Assembly (NCBI GenBank): GCA_964427425.1
Contig: CAYRUD010000013.1
Location: 62,001 to 126,000, forward strand
Origin: CAYRUD01 sp964427425
Lineage (GTDB): Bacteria > Chlamydiota > Chlamydiia > Chlamydiales > FEN-1388
Length of the DNA stretch: 64,000 nt
Reading direction: 5' to 3'
Below, one piece after another: positions 25,242-33,777 of the stretch. The notes beneath the pieces were generated by a model. It was not told the origin of the DNA, did not search any database, and was given only the letters and a program-made list of their open reading frames with translations. A program made the position numbers and the translations under genes. How positions within the stretch are numbered: position 1 is the first letter of the stretch; each line of letters opens with the position of its first letter.

Positions 25242-28133
25242 TTATACCCGAGCAGGTTCAAGCATTGCTTGCAAGGTACGATAGGCAATCTTTCCTGTTC
25301 CCATAATAGGGAGCTCTGGAACGATTTGAATAGAGTCTATCTTGACCAAATTTGAAAAGCCCTTCTTTCGAAGCGCCATATTCACTTCTTGGACAGTCAC
25401 TGGATATGGAGTAAAGAGAATAAGCTTTGGGCGACCTTCTTCTTCTCCAAGTGGAATCACAGCAAACCCCCCAACTTCGAGTCCTTGAGATCTCTTCGCT
25501 TCAAGAGAGCCTCCTTTCATCATCTTCTCTTGCATTTCCTCTTTCCAGCGAGGTATGAATACCGAAAACGCTCCTTCAAGGGTATCTTCAATAGCGCCAA
25601 GACTAATCATCTCACCGCCCATTTTAACAAATCGCTTAAGACGACCTGTAATATGCAATGAGCCTTTTTCATCGATCATGCCCATATCGCCAGTAATGTA
25701 CCACTTTGTTGGTCCTTCAACATAAAAAGGCTGAGGAAGTTCAGGTTGAAGGTATCCTGAGAAAATATTGGGGCCAGATGCCAAAATCATTCCGCTCTCT
25801 CGGACTTGAGATCGCTCTACACCATAATTTTCAGGATCGACAATCTTCAATCGGACATTTGAAAGTGGAGCTCCGACACCATGAGCCTTGCCTTTCGTAT
25901 TAATTGTAAGAACTGGCGAGCACTCAGTAATCCCATATCCTTCAACAAGACTTGCGTGTGCTGTTGACTGATTTACAAGACTGTACAATTCCTCAGGCGC
26001 ACGTTCTGCCCCTGATACGACAATCCGGAGCGAAGTAAAAGGCTCATCTCCCACACCTCGCCTTAGTATATTCTTCAAGAATGATGGAGCAGAGCAAAGA
26101 AGCGAAATTTTCCAGTATCTCAGAGAATGCGCAAGTCGTGGAGCGTCAAGTGGGCTTGGCGAGTAATAAACACGAAGACCTGCCAATAGCGGCATCAAGC
26201 CCGTGACTGCAAATCCAAAAGAATGAAACGGCGGCAGCATACTCAAGACTCTATCGCTTGAAAAGAGCTTAATAGAATGGAGAGCCGCTCTCAAGTTGGA
26301 TAAAATGTTTGCGTGAGTCAGCGGAACACCTTTAGGCATACTCTCAGTTCCGCTTGTGAAGAGAATGACAGCTCGAGACTGTGATGTCACAGAAGCATAT
26401 CCAGGGAAGATCTTAGTATATTTCTTGATCCAATCCCAAGGAAAGAGGGATGCGATCTTTGCGACAATATAGTTAGACCATGAGAACGTTGCCTTGGCTT
26501 CTTCAAGCACAACTAAATGTCCCTTAAGAGCTGACAGATCAACATTCTCTAACCGATCAAGGAAGGCCCATGAGGTAAGAACCACCTTCAATTGAGCGTA
26601 TTTAACCACTGACTCAAGATGATTGCCTCCAACCGTCCAGTTTATCATGACAGGGACTTTCCCCGCGAGCTGAGAAGCCAACACAAGAATATTGGCGGTC
26701 AGTGATGATGGAAGAAGAATCCCGATATTTTCTCCTTCAAACTTTGCAATCTCCCTCGCTAAAAAGAATACTGCAGCTTTTACTTTTGAATACGAGATAA
26801 TTCCACTTCGTGCATCTCCTGCAATTGCTTGCGATGAATACTGAGACGCCGTGGTAAAGAAAGCATCGATAATGGTCTCAGCTTCTGGGATAAAGAGGCG
26901 CTTTTCTTCGCGCGGCTTCTCCCACAGAGTGGTATCAAGAGGTGGATCGACTAACTCTTGTTGGAGGTTTAATAACCCAGCTGCAAAGAGCATCGCTTTT
27001 CGGACAGAAGTCATCTCCTGAGGATTGATCCCCCGTTGATCAAAATGAACTTCAATATAGGTAATAAGCTCTGCGATATTAAGTGAGTCAAGACCTAAGT
27101 CAGCAACAAGATGCTGCTCGGGTTTTATTGACTCTGGAGAGCACTTTGCAAGCTCTGCTATTTTCTCAATCACCGATTTGCGGATCTCGTCTGGGACAGT
27201 AAATGTCTCCTCTTTCTCCTCTTCAAATGGAGGAGGAACAGAAATTTCCTCAGACCAGCACGACTCTCGAACGAGCAGCAATGGCTCACCTGATCTTGGC
27301 CCATATTTTTTCTCGAAAGGCTCATTATACCATTTCTCTAGCCACTTATTAAACTCAAGACGGCCTTTATCTAATGGAAGCTTGAGCTGTGGTTTTTCTG
27401 TCTTAACTTGAGAAGTAGGAGGCAAAACTACTTCAAACTCAACAGAGACATCCCTTCGTGGCGAGAAAAAGAAGAGATTCTTTAAAAAGCACTTCAGCCC
27501 TACTTTAAGAGCTGTCATCATATCGACCTGCTTTCCTTGGGTGTATGCCCTTGAAAAGCGACTCCCCCATAATCCAGTAGTTCGAACTAAAACTACAGCA
27601 GTATTAGGATACTCTTGGAGCAAGTCATGAGCCGCGAACGCCCCTCCAATAATTTCACGAGGACCTTGCTTTGTCGTTCCTGATGGATACAGAAGGAATG
27701 TCTCACCCGATCGTAAGCCCTTTCGTACTTCATCTAATGTTCTTTGAAGGCGATCAATCTTGATCGAGTTAACCCCTGCTGAGAAATTAGGAACAGGCAA
27801 AGCCCCTATCCATTTCATGACAGGATGAAACACGGGATGAAAATACATGTACTCGGTGATGAGGGGACGCATCTTCAAAGGCACAATAAAGGGAAGAGCA
27901 ACGATAAGAGGATCTACCACTACAGCAGGGTGATTTGGAAAAAAGAGAACTCCACGATCTTTATCTGTAGCGCCTGCGGCTTCACCTTCTTGGCTTACTC
28001 TCTCATGTTGATATTGGGAGACAAGATCCAGCGCCTTCTTCAATCCCACATAGCGAACTCTATACCTGAGGCAGAGAAGAGAACGTAGCACAAAGACTGC
28101 CAGCCTTAATATACACGTTCTAAAAGTGCTCAT
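25242..28133 (-). CDS. Three-domain acyltransferase / acyl carrier / acyl-ligase (Aas-like)
   Basis: The 963-residue protein joins three activities. Residues about 20-280 are a PlsC-type acyltransferase (FFPNHPAVVVDP, LLYPSGTTKQG). About residues 320-395 form an acyl-carrier domain with the phosphopantetheine Ser in DLGLDSLNIAEL. The rest is an AMP-binding acyl-CoA/ACP synthetase (FTSGTESMPKG, GYGITECSPV, YITGDMGMIDEKG, and the catalytic Lys of GTGKIAYRT). It probably activates free fatty acids, loads them on its own carrier and transfers them to a lysophospholipid, as E. coli Aas does. C. trachomatis has a related Aas (CT776). The acyltransferase motif has five residues between His68 and Asp74, where HX4D has four. 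It stands alone on the minus strand. Confidence 0.88.
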   Translation of the reverse strand: MSTFRTCILRLAVFVLRSLLCLRYRVRYVGLKKALDLVSQYQHERVSQEGEAAGATDKDRGVLFFPNHPAVVVDPLIVALPFIVPLKMRPLITEYMYFHPVFHPVMKWIGALPVPNFSAGVNSIKIDRLQRTLDEVRKGLRSGETFLLYPSGTTKQGPREIIGGAFAAHDLLQEYPNTAVVLVRTTGLWGSRFSRAYTQGKQVDMMTALKVGLKCFLKNLFFFSPRRDVSVEFEVVLPPTSQVKTEKPQLKLPLDKGRLEFNKWLEKWYNEPFEKKYGPRSGEPLLLVRESCWSEEISVPPPFEEEKEETFTVPDEIRKSVIEKIAELAKCSPESIKPEQHLVADLGLDSLNIAELITYIEVHFDQRGINPQEMTSVRKAMLFAAGLLNLQQELVDPPLDTTLWEKPREEKRLFIPEAETIIDAFFTTASQYSSQAIAGDARSGIISYSKVKAAVFFLAREIAKFEGENIGILLPSSLTANILVLASQLAGKVPVMINWTVGGNHLESVVKYAQLKVVLTSWAFLDRLENVDLSALKGHLVVLEEAKATFSWSNYIVAKIASLFPWDWIKKYTKIFPGYASVTSQSRAVILFTSGTESMPKGVPLTHANILSNLRAALHSIKLFSSDRVLSMLPPFHSFGFAVTGLMPLLAGLRVYYSPSPLDAPRLAHSLRYWKISLLCSAPSFLKNILRRGVGDEPFTSLRIVVSGAERAPEELYSLVNQSTAHASLVEGYGITECSPVLTINTKGKAHGVGAPLSNVRLKIVDPENYGVERSQVRESGMILASGPNIFSGYLQPELPQPFYVEGPTKWYITGDMGMIDEKGSLHITGRLKRFVKMGGEMISLGAIEDTLEGAFSVFIPRWKEEMQEKMMKGGSLEAKRSQGLEVGGFAVIPLGEEEGRPKLILFTPYPVTVQEVNMALRKKGFSNLVKIDSIQIVPELPIMGTGKIAYRTLQAMLEPARV

Positions 28134-28419
28134 TACACTCCTCCAAAATACGATTGAATTAATCAGATTTCTCAGGCGGCGATTGTGACGAAAAGGCAGC
28201 CTTTCCTACAAGAGTCTTTCATCATCCAAAGAAAAACTATGAAGTTATCACACATACTCGCTTTAATCTCCTTCAGTCGAGAAAAAGGGAGACGAATGGC
28301 TTTCTCATATGATATATTTTTAGCCTATGACGAATGATGTGAAAAAGCTTACTAGCTCATCCTCTCTTTTTCCTTCATCGCCTGAATAAAATCACAAATG
28401 ACCTCTTATGTAACAGTAT

Positions 28420-29682
28420 ATGAAATCAAGATCAGCCGCGCATCAACTCATTGATTATGCTCTTTCGACAATCCCAACTGATATTCCTCTCAATAGTCGT
28501 ATTATTGTCGGTTTATCGGGCGGTGTTGATTCATCTGTGTCTGCGGCGCTTTTAAAAGAGCTTGGCTATGATGTTGTAGGGCTTTTCATGAAGAACTGGG
28601 AAGAGGATGAGGGCGACGCATCCAGCGCATGTCCGGCAGAAGTCGATTTTCGAGATGTAGCCCATACAGCGAATGTCCTAGGAATCCCTTACTTCTCTGT
28701 CAACTTTGCCAAAGAATATAAGGATGAGGTCTTTCAATCTTTTCTTGATGGCTTAAAGCAGGGCCGAACTCCAAATCCTGACATCCTCTGCAACCTCGAA
28801 ATTAAATTTAAGCATCTTCTTCATAAAGCGCTCTCCTTAGAAGCTTCTGCTTTGGCAACAGGCCACTATGCTGGAATCTCTTACGAGACTCATAAAGATG
28901 AAACGACTGAGTATTTTCTTGAGAGAGCGGTAGACCTTACAAAAGATCAGACATACTTTCTTTATACCGCATCTCAAAAGACGCTCCCACACACGATTTT
29001 TCCTCTCCATAAGCTCAAAAAAACGGAAGTTCGAGAAATCGCGCGACTCTTTAATATTCCAGTAGCAGAAAAAAAGGACAGCACTGGCATCTGCTTTATC
29101 GGAGAAAGAGACTTTCGCTCCTTTATTGCTAAATACCTTGGATACAGCCCTGGAGATATGGTGACCTATGAGGGCAAAATTGTAGGCAAGCATCAGGGCT
29201 TGGCGTACTATACGCGAGGACAAAGAAAAGGCCTCGGTATAGGCGGACAAGGAAGCGCCTGGTTTGTCGCAGACAAAAGGCTCGACACGAATGAGCTTGT
29301 TGTAGTCCAAGGAGAGATGCATCCTGCCCTTTTCTCTGATGAGCTGTACATCAAATCGATCTATTGGGTTTCCGGAAAAGAACCCGATCAATTTCCATTT
29401 CACTGTTCTGCCAAAATACGCTATCGTCAAGTCGATCAGCCTTGCTACATAGAAAAAGTTGAGGCAAGCACTAATAAAGACCCTCTTTACCGCGTTGTAT
29501 TCTCTACCCCACAGAGAGCTATTACTGAAGAGCAATCATGTGTGTTGTATAAAGGATCTCGCTGTCTCGGCGGCGGTATCATTCTTCAAAGAGGTCCTAG
29601 TTATTATGATCTCAAAAAAGAGCTTCCTCTTGAAGGGATTAGCCTCGATGGCGAAAACATTAAAACTAGTAGTCCTTCGTAG
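28420..29682 (+). CDS. mnmA: tRNA-specific 2-thiouridylase MnmA
   Basis: MnmA makes the 2-thio group of U34 in tRNAs for Lys, Glu and Gln, using ATP and a persulfide relay. The 420-residue product has the PP-loop SGGVDSS (residues 33-39), catalytic Cys124 (NPDILCNLEIKF), the ATGHYAG block, and Cys225 in STGICFIGERDF. All family marks are intact. There is a 26-residue N-terminal extension before the PP-loop strand and about 30 extra at the C-terminus, a modest excess over E. coli MnmA (368). It follows a 286-nt divergent region without recognised elements. The next gene, cydA, is 267 nt away and unlikely to be in the same operon. Confidence 0.95.
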   Translation: MKSRSAAHQLIDYALSTIPTDIPLNSRIIVGLSGGVDSSVSAALLKELGYDVVGLFMKNWEEDEGDASSACPAEVDFRDVAHTANVLGIPYFSVNFAKEYKDEVFQSFLDGLKQGRTPNPDILCNLEIKFKHLLHKALSLEASALATGHYAGISYETHKDETTEYFLERAVDLTKDQTYFLYTASQKTLPHTIFPLHKLKKTEVREIARLFNIPVAEKKDSTGICFIGERDFRSFIAKYLGYSPGDMVTYEGKIVGKHQGLAYYTRGQRKGLGIGGQGSAWFVADKRLDTNELVVVQGEMHPALFSDELYIKSIYWVSGKEPDQFPFHCSAKIRYRQVDQPCYIEKVEASTNKDPLYRVVFSTPQRAITEEQSCVLYKGSRCLGGGIILQRGPSYYDLKKELPLEGISLDGENIKTSSPS

Positions 29683-29949
29683 GGAATAGACAAGGGACCA
29701 CGAATACACCCTCTTTGACAAAAGAGTTACTGCAAAAATATTACTTTTTTTGTAGAAGAGGCGCAGTAATTCATATGAAGACCCTTGATGTGCTTTTATC
29801 TCTTTCTCAGAAGCAGGTCTTCCAGAATTTCATTAACTTCTTACTCATAAAAGGTTATGAAACTTTAAGACCTCGACTATCTTACGTTGTCTTCCAACAT
29901 CTCGTTGAGACTTCCAAGATATTGAGCTAAAGACATATTAAGGAGCTTC

Positions 29950-31314
29950 ATGGATACCGAAATACTTCACCGGCTTCAATTTGCGTTTACCGTAACATTT
30001 CATTATATTTATCCCCCTTTAAGCATCGGTCTTTCTCTTCTCCTCATTATTTACGAGGGTCTCTATTTAAAGACCGGCTCAAAATTATGGGAAAGCATTA
30101 CGAAATTCTGGACTCGCGTATTTGCCCTTACGTTTGCCTTAGGTGTAGCAACAGGTATCCCTCTTATTTTCAGCTTTGGAACTAACTGGTCCCGCTACTC
30201 AAGGTTTATCGGAGATATCTTAGGAAGTGCGCTTGCCTCAGAAGGACTCTTTGCCTTTGGCATCGAAGCAGGATTTTTAGGCATCGTTTTATTTGGCTGG
30301 GGACGCATTTCAAAGAAGATGCACTTTTTAGCAACCTGCATGGTCTCTTTCGGCGCCCATTTCAGCGGCTTCTGGATCGTAACCGTCAACTCCTGGATGC
30401 ATACTCCTCAAGGTCATGCGTTGATTAAGGATGCTAAAGGAAATGAAAGTGCAGTCGTCGCTGACTGGTTTCAAATGGTCTTCACGCCATCAAACCTTCC
30501 TCACCAAATTCATGTGATCTTAGGCGCATGGCTCAGCGCTGCCCTTCTCGTCATTAGCGTCTCCTCATACTATCTCCTAAAAGACAAATGGCGGCAATTC
30601 GCTATCTCATCGATGAAAGTTGCATCGGCATTCGCAATCGGCTCCGCGATCCTCCAACTTATCGCATCTCATCACCTTGGCCAAGTCATCGCAAAAGAAA
30701 ACCCAACAAAGATGGCGGCGTTTGAAGGGACATTTAAAACTGAAGAGTACTCTAAGCTCTATCTCTTTGGCCATGTCGACATGGAGAACCAAAAGGTTTA
30801 TGGATTAAGTATTCCAGGGGGATTAAGCTTCCTCGTACATAATGACCCTAAAACACCTGTTCAAGGTCTTGATCAAACACCACGCGAGGAGTGGCCAAAT
30901 GTACCATTAGTCTTCCAGATGTACCACTTGATGATTTTGACATGGGGGCTCATCTTCTTAGCTGCCATGATAGTGGCCTACATGTGGTACAAAGATAAAT
31001 GGAACCTTCGCCCATTTCTCATGAAATTCTTAGTTATCTCAGTTGCTTTTCCTCAAATCGCAAATATTGCTGGATGGTATTCAAGCTGCATTGGCCGTCA
31101 ACCATGGACTGTCTATAAGCTTCTCAAGACAAAAGACTCGTTTACGCCAACAGTAACATGGCCAGAAGCATTCACATCTCTTGTCTTTTTCGTGATTATC
31201 TACCTTCTTATGTTTGTCCTCTTTTTATTCTTGCTTGATAAGAAGATCAAACATGGTCCAACAGAACTTCCAGAGGAGTCTCCATATAGAGATCCATTTA
31301 AACTGCATAAGTAA
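29950..31314 (+). CDS. cydA: Cytochrome bd ubiquinol oxidase subunit I
   Basis: CydA holds the haems b558, b595 and d of the high-affinity terminal oxidase in the inner membrane. The 454-residue protein has about nine membrane helices. His18 (TFHYIYPP) corresponds to the b595 ligand of E. coli. The segment LPHQIHVILGAWL holds the b558 His, and GRQPW is the conserved signature near the C-terminus. It is shorter than E. coli CydA (522), as expected for the short Q-loop type. An AGGAG ribosome site lies just upstream of ATG. cydB follows after 79 nt that include a tight hairpin. The oxidase lets a chlamydia respire at low oxygen; C. trachomatis has the pair as CT013-CT014. Confidence 0.96.
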   Translation: MDTEILHRLQFAFTVTFHYIYPPLSIGLSLLLIIYEGLYLKTGSKLWESITKFWTRVFALTFALGVATGIPLIFSFGTNWSRYSRFIGDILGSALASEGLFAFGIEAGFLGIVLFGWGRISKKMHFLATCMVSFGAHFSGFWIVTVNSWMHTPQGHALIKDAKGNESAVVADWFQMVFTPSNLPHQIHVILGAWLSAALLVISVSSYYLLKDKWRQFAISSMKVASAFAIGSAILQLIASHHLGQVIAKENPTKMAAFEGTFKTEEYSKLYLFGHVDMENQKVYGLSIPGGLSFLVHNDPKTPVQGLDQTPREEWPNVPLVFQMYHLMILTWGLIFLAAMIVAYMWYKDKWNLRPFLMKFLVISVAFPQIANIAGWYSSCIGRQPWTVYKLLKTKDSFTPTVTWPEAFTSLVFFVIIYLLMFVLFLFLLDKKIKHGPTELPEESPYRDPFKLHK

Positions 31315-31322
31315 GGAACCTT

Positions 31323-31341
31323 CAGCCTCTAAAAGAGGCTG
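31323..31341 (+). other. Tight hairpin between cydA and cydB
   Basis: A perfect 8-bp stem (CAGCCTCT/AGAGGCTG) with a three-base AAA loop begins eight nucleotides past the cydA stop. There is no T-run, so it more likely affects mRNA processing or stability than termination. Confidence 0.6.
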
Positions 31342-31393
31342 ATCGAATAATCGCTTTTATAAATTTTTTGAAGACGAAAGAGAGAACTTCTAT

Positions 31394-32425
31394 ATGGATA
31401 TACAGATTCTTCAGCTTATCTGGTATGTCGTATTCATTGTGGCCATGTTCGCCTATGCGGCACTCGATGGTTTCGATATTGGTGTAGGCTGCCTTCACCT
31501 CTTCTCCTCCACTGACAAGGAGCGACGCTACTTTATCAACGCGATTGGTCCTGTGTGGGACTCTAATTCTTTGTGGGTTATTATTACTGGCGGAGCCCTC
31601 TTAGCCGGATTTCCTAAAGCGTTCGCAACCCTCTTCGGCTCTTTTTTCATTCCATTGAACATCCTCGTTATTGGCTATATCTTAAGAGCCGCAGCTGTTG
31701 AATTCCGGGGAAAAATGGAATCTCAACGGTGGAGAAACATCTGGGATAGAGTATTTGCTGTAGCAAGTTATATGCTCGGCTTCGGCTTCGGCTTTGTTCT
31801 TGCAAATCTCTTACAAGGGCTTCCTATTAATGAGAACGAAGAACTTCAAGGATCATTCCTCGATATGATCTCACCCTACTCGATAGGATTAGGTTTTTTT
31901 ACGACAATCATGTTTATGATTCACGGAGCTCTTTTCTTAAATATGAAACTTGAAGGGTCCTTGCAGCAGAAAGTACAGGGATGGACTAACAACATCCTCT
32001 ACCCTCTCTTCTTAACTGCGTGGATCTCAATTACAATGGCAACATTAGTCTTTGAGCCAAAGGTAACCCAGCTTATGAGAGATGCCCCATGGCTCTTTGC
32101 TGTTGAGATTTTAGGTGTTGCAGGTATTGTTCTCATACCAAAATTCATGAACGCAAAGAGAGAAGGATTTGCTTTTATAAGCTCGACACTCGTCATTGCT
32201 TCTATGGTTATCAATTATGCTGTTGGTACATTCCCAGCAATCATTCGATCGACTATTGATCCCGTCAATAACTCGCTGACTATTTATAATTCATCCTCTT
32301 CTCAACTGACACTGCAGATCCTCATCGGCATTGCTCTCGTTGGCGTTCCCCTCTTTATTTTATACTGTGCGTACGCATTTCGCATTTTTAGAGGAAAAGT
32401 AGAGCTCGACTCAATGAGCTACTGA
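31394..32425 (+). CDS. cydB: Cytochrome bd ubiquinol oxidase subunit II
   Basis: CydB is the second membrane subunit of cytochrome bd oxidase and supports the haem subunit. The 343-residue product has about eight membrane helices and the family start LIWYVVFIVAMFAYAALDGFD (shown here in two parts: LIWYVVFIV and YAALDGFDIG). The block GPVWDSNSLWVIITGG is also typical (GPVWDGNEVWL in E. coli). Length is close to E. coli CydB (379), slightly short. It ends at a strong hairpin shared with the glycosyltransferase gene on the other strand. Confidence 0.95.
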   Translation: MDIQILQLIWYVVFIVAMFAYAALDGFDIGVGCLHLFSSTDKERRYFINAIGPVWDSNSLWVIITGGALLAGFPKAFATLFGSFFIPLNILVIGYILRAAAVEFRGKMESQRWRNIWDRVFAVASYMLGFGFGFVLANLLQGLPINENEELQGSFLDMISPYSIGLGFFTTIMFMIHGALFLNMKLEGSLQQKVQGWTNNILYPLFLTAWISITMATLVFEPKVTQLMRDAPWLFAVEILGVAGIVLIPKFMNAKREGFAFISSTLVIASMVINYAVGTFPAIIRSTIDPVNNSLTIYNSSSSQLTLQILIGIALVGVPLFILYCAYAFRIFRGKVELDSMSY

Positions 32426-32455
32426 TCTTAATATCAATAAATATGACCCACCTTC

Positions 32456-32492
32456 TAAGAAAGAGAATTCAGTATCTGAAGTCTCTTTCTTA
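32456..32492. terminator. Bidirectional terminator cydB / glycosyltransferase
   Basis: An 11-bp perfect stem (TAAGAAAGAGA/TCTCTTTCTTA, 15-nt loop), enclosed by a second ACCCA/TGGGT pairing. It lies between the convergent stops and touches the glycosyltransferase stop codon. Confidence 0.75.
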
Positions 32493-32494
32493 AT

Positions 32495-33709
32495 TCATGA
32501 GTGGGTTTCTAAGAGTTGAATATACTCATCTAACTTGTAAGAGAAATCATACATACGGGCTTTTTCTCGAATCGATACTTTAGTTACCTCAAGAGAAAGA
32601 AGCTTTTGTATTCCTATAATGATTCCTTGGGCAATCTCTTCAGCTTTGAGTTCTTTGGCCACATAGCCGATCGAATCATCAATCACTTCTGATCCACCAT
32701 TCTCCGATGAAGTAACTGTCCAAAGCCCCATTGCTAAAGCCTCAAGCGTAACATTGGCAAAAGGATCATATCGAGATGGGACAACGGCAATATTTGCCGA
32801 TTGGAAAAGATGATTTGAAGCGACTTGTTTTGGAATAAATTGAACGAAATGAGCAATACCAAGTTTTTCCGCTCTCTTTTGAAATTGAGCTGGATTTCTT
32901 TCTTTACCCGCTATGGTTATATACAGAGGAACTTGTGGGATCGCCTTTACCACGAATGGAATAGCTTCGAGTAAAATGTCCGCCCCTTTTCGAAACCACT
33001 CATGACCTACCATAACGATATGAAGAGCGTCTTCTGGAATACCCCAATCTCTCTTTGATTTCTGTGGCAAATGGATAGCTTCCTCAAACAGAGGTTGAAC
33101 TCTCATCCAATCAACACCATTGTGTATAACATGAATCCTCTTCGGATCAGCTTTGGGGTAATATTTTAAAATTTCAGATCGAACGAGGTTCGAGTTACAG
33201 ATAACCTGGGTCACTGGCGATTCATAGGTCTTTTTTTCCGAAAGAAGCGTACACCAATGAAGAGGATTCAACTTAAGCGTTATCTTTTTCAACCACGAAG
33301 CTTCACCTTTTCTGCGTTCTAAATACGCCCGATGGCAGCCATTGCCTGCTCGGTAGAATGAGAGTGGAATGAAATGCCGATCAAACCCAAAAAGTAGCAC
33401 ATCAGGATTTTTTCTTTTCCAAACTCTGGTATAGGCATCAAAGAGTAATAGTTGAATAAAAGAGAGCTTCAAAAATGAAAGAGGGAGCGAAAAGATAATT
33501 AACCGGACTCCCTCATGCATTCCATTAGTCGTGAAAAAGCTCTTCGAGAAAGACTCCCCTTTTACCTTATTGTACGAAGAAGTAAGGATGGAAACCGTAT
33601 ACCCCCTCTTCGAAAAGAATCGGGAAAGCTCGAAGCAATATTTTTCTAGACCGCCTTGAAGCTTAAACGTCTGCTTCACAAAGGCGATATGTTTGTTTTG
33701 TGAGTTCAT
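32495..33709 (-). CDS. GT4-family glycosyltransferase
   Basis: The 404-residue protein has the GT-B fold of family 4 glycosyltransferases. The N-terminal acceptor domain has the glycine loop LQGGLEKYCFEL (about residues 17-28). The C-terminal nucleotide-sugar domain begins with IVMVGHEWFRKGADILLEAI and has the EX7E-like block VVPSRYDPFANVTLEALAMG. It resembles WaaG-type LPS-core transferases, which add glucose to the core, so a role in lipooligosaccharide or surface glycan synthesis is likely but not proven. No membrane segment is present. It lies downstream of ybbR on the same strand, 68 nt past that gene's start-proximal terminator region, and converges on cydB. Confidence 0.82.
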   Translation of the reverse strand: MNSQNKHIAFVKQTFKLQGGLEKYCFELSRFFSKRGYTVSILTSSYNKVKGESFSKSFFTTNGMHEGVRLIIFSLPLSFLKLSFIQLLLFDAYTRVWKRKNPDVLLFGFDRHFIPLSFYRAGNGCHRAYLERRKGEASWLKKITLKLNPLHWCTLLSEKKTYESPVTQVICNSNLVRSEILKYYPKADPKRIHVIHNGVDWMRVQPLFEEAIHLPQKSKRDWGIPEDALHIVMVGHEWFRKGADILLEAIPFVVKAIPQVPLYITIAGKERNPAQFQKRAEKLGIAHFVQFIPKQVASNHLFQSANIAVVPSRYDPFANVTLEALAMGLWTVTSSENGGSEVIDDSIGYVAKELKAEEIAQGIIIGIQKLLSLEVTKVSIREKARMYDFSYKLDEYIQLLETHS

Positions 33710-33741
33710 TTGGACAGAAGACTCGTGTAAATAGCATGAAA

Positions 33742-33766
33742 AAGGGGCGTTTTTGAAGCGCCCCTT
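33742..33766 (+). terminator. Strong hairpin between glycosyltransferase start and ybbR stop
   Basis: An 8-bp GC-rich perfect stem (AAGGGGCG/CGCCCCTT, 9-nt loop). On the minus strand it is followed by TTTTTCATG; on the plus strand by TTGTTTT. Since ybbR (minus) ends at 33778 and runs leftward into it, it serves as the minus-strand terminator of dacA-ybbR despite the symmetric shape. Confidence 0.75.
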
Positions 33767-33777
33767 GTTTTCACATT

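Noticed and set aside
28837..29535. 232-codon open frame antisense to mnmA
   Set aside because: It is fully inside a certain gene in the opposite strand, has low-complexity composition with many Ser, Phe and Arg, and no ribosome site. It is a shadow frame.
29715..29930. 71-codon frame between mnmA and cydA
   Set aside because: No ribosome site before either Met and no recognisable feature. It may be a chance frame in the cydA leader.
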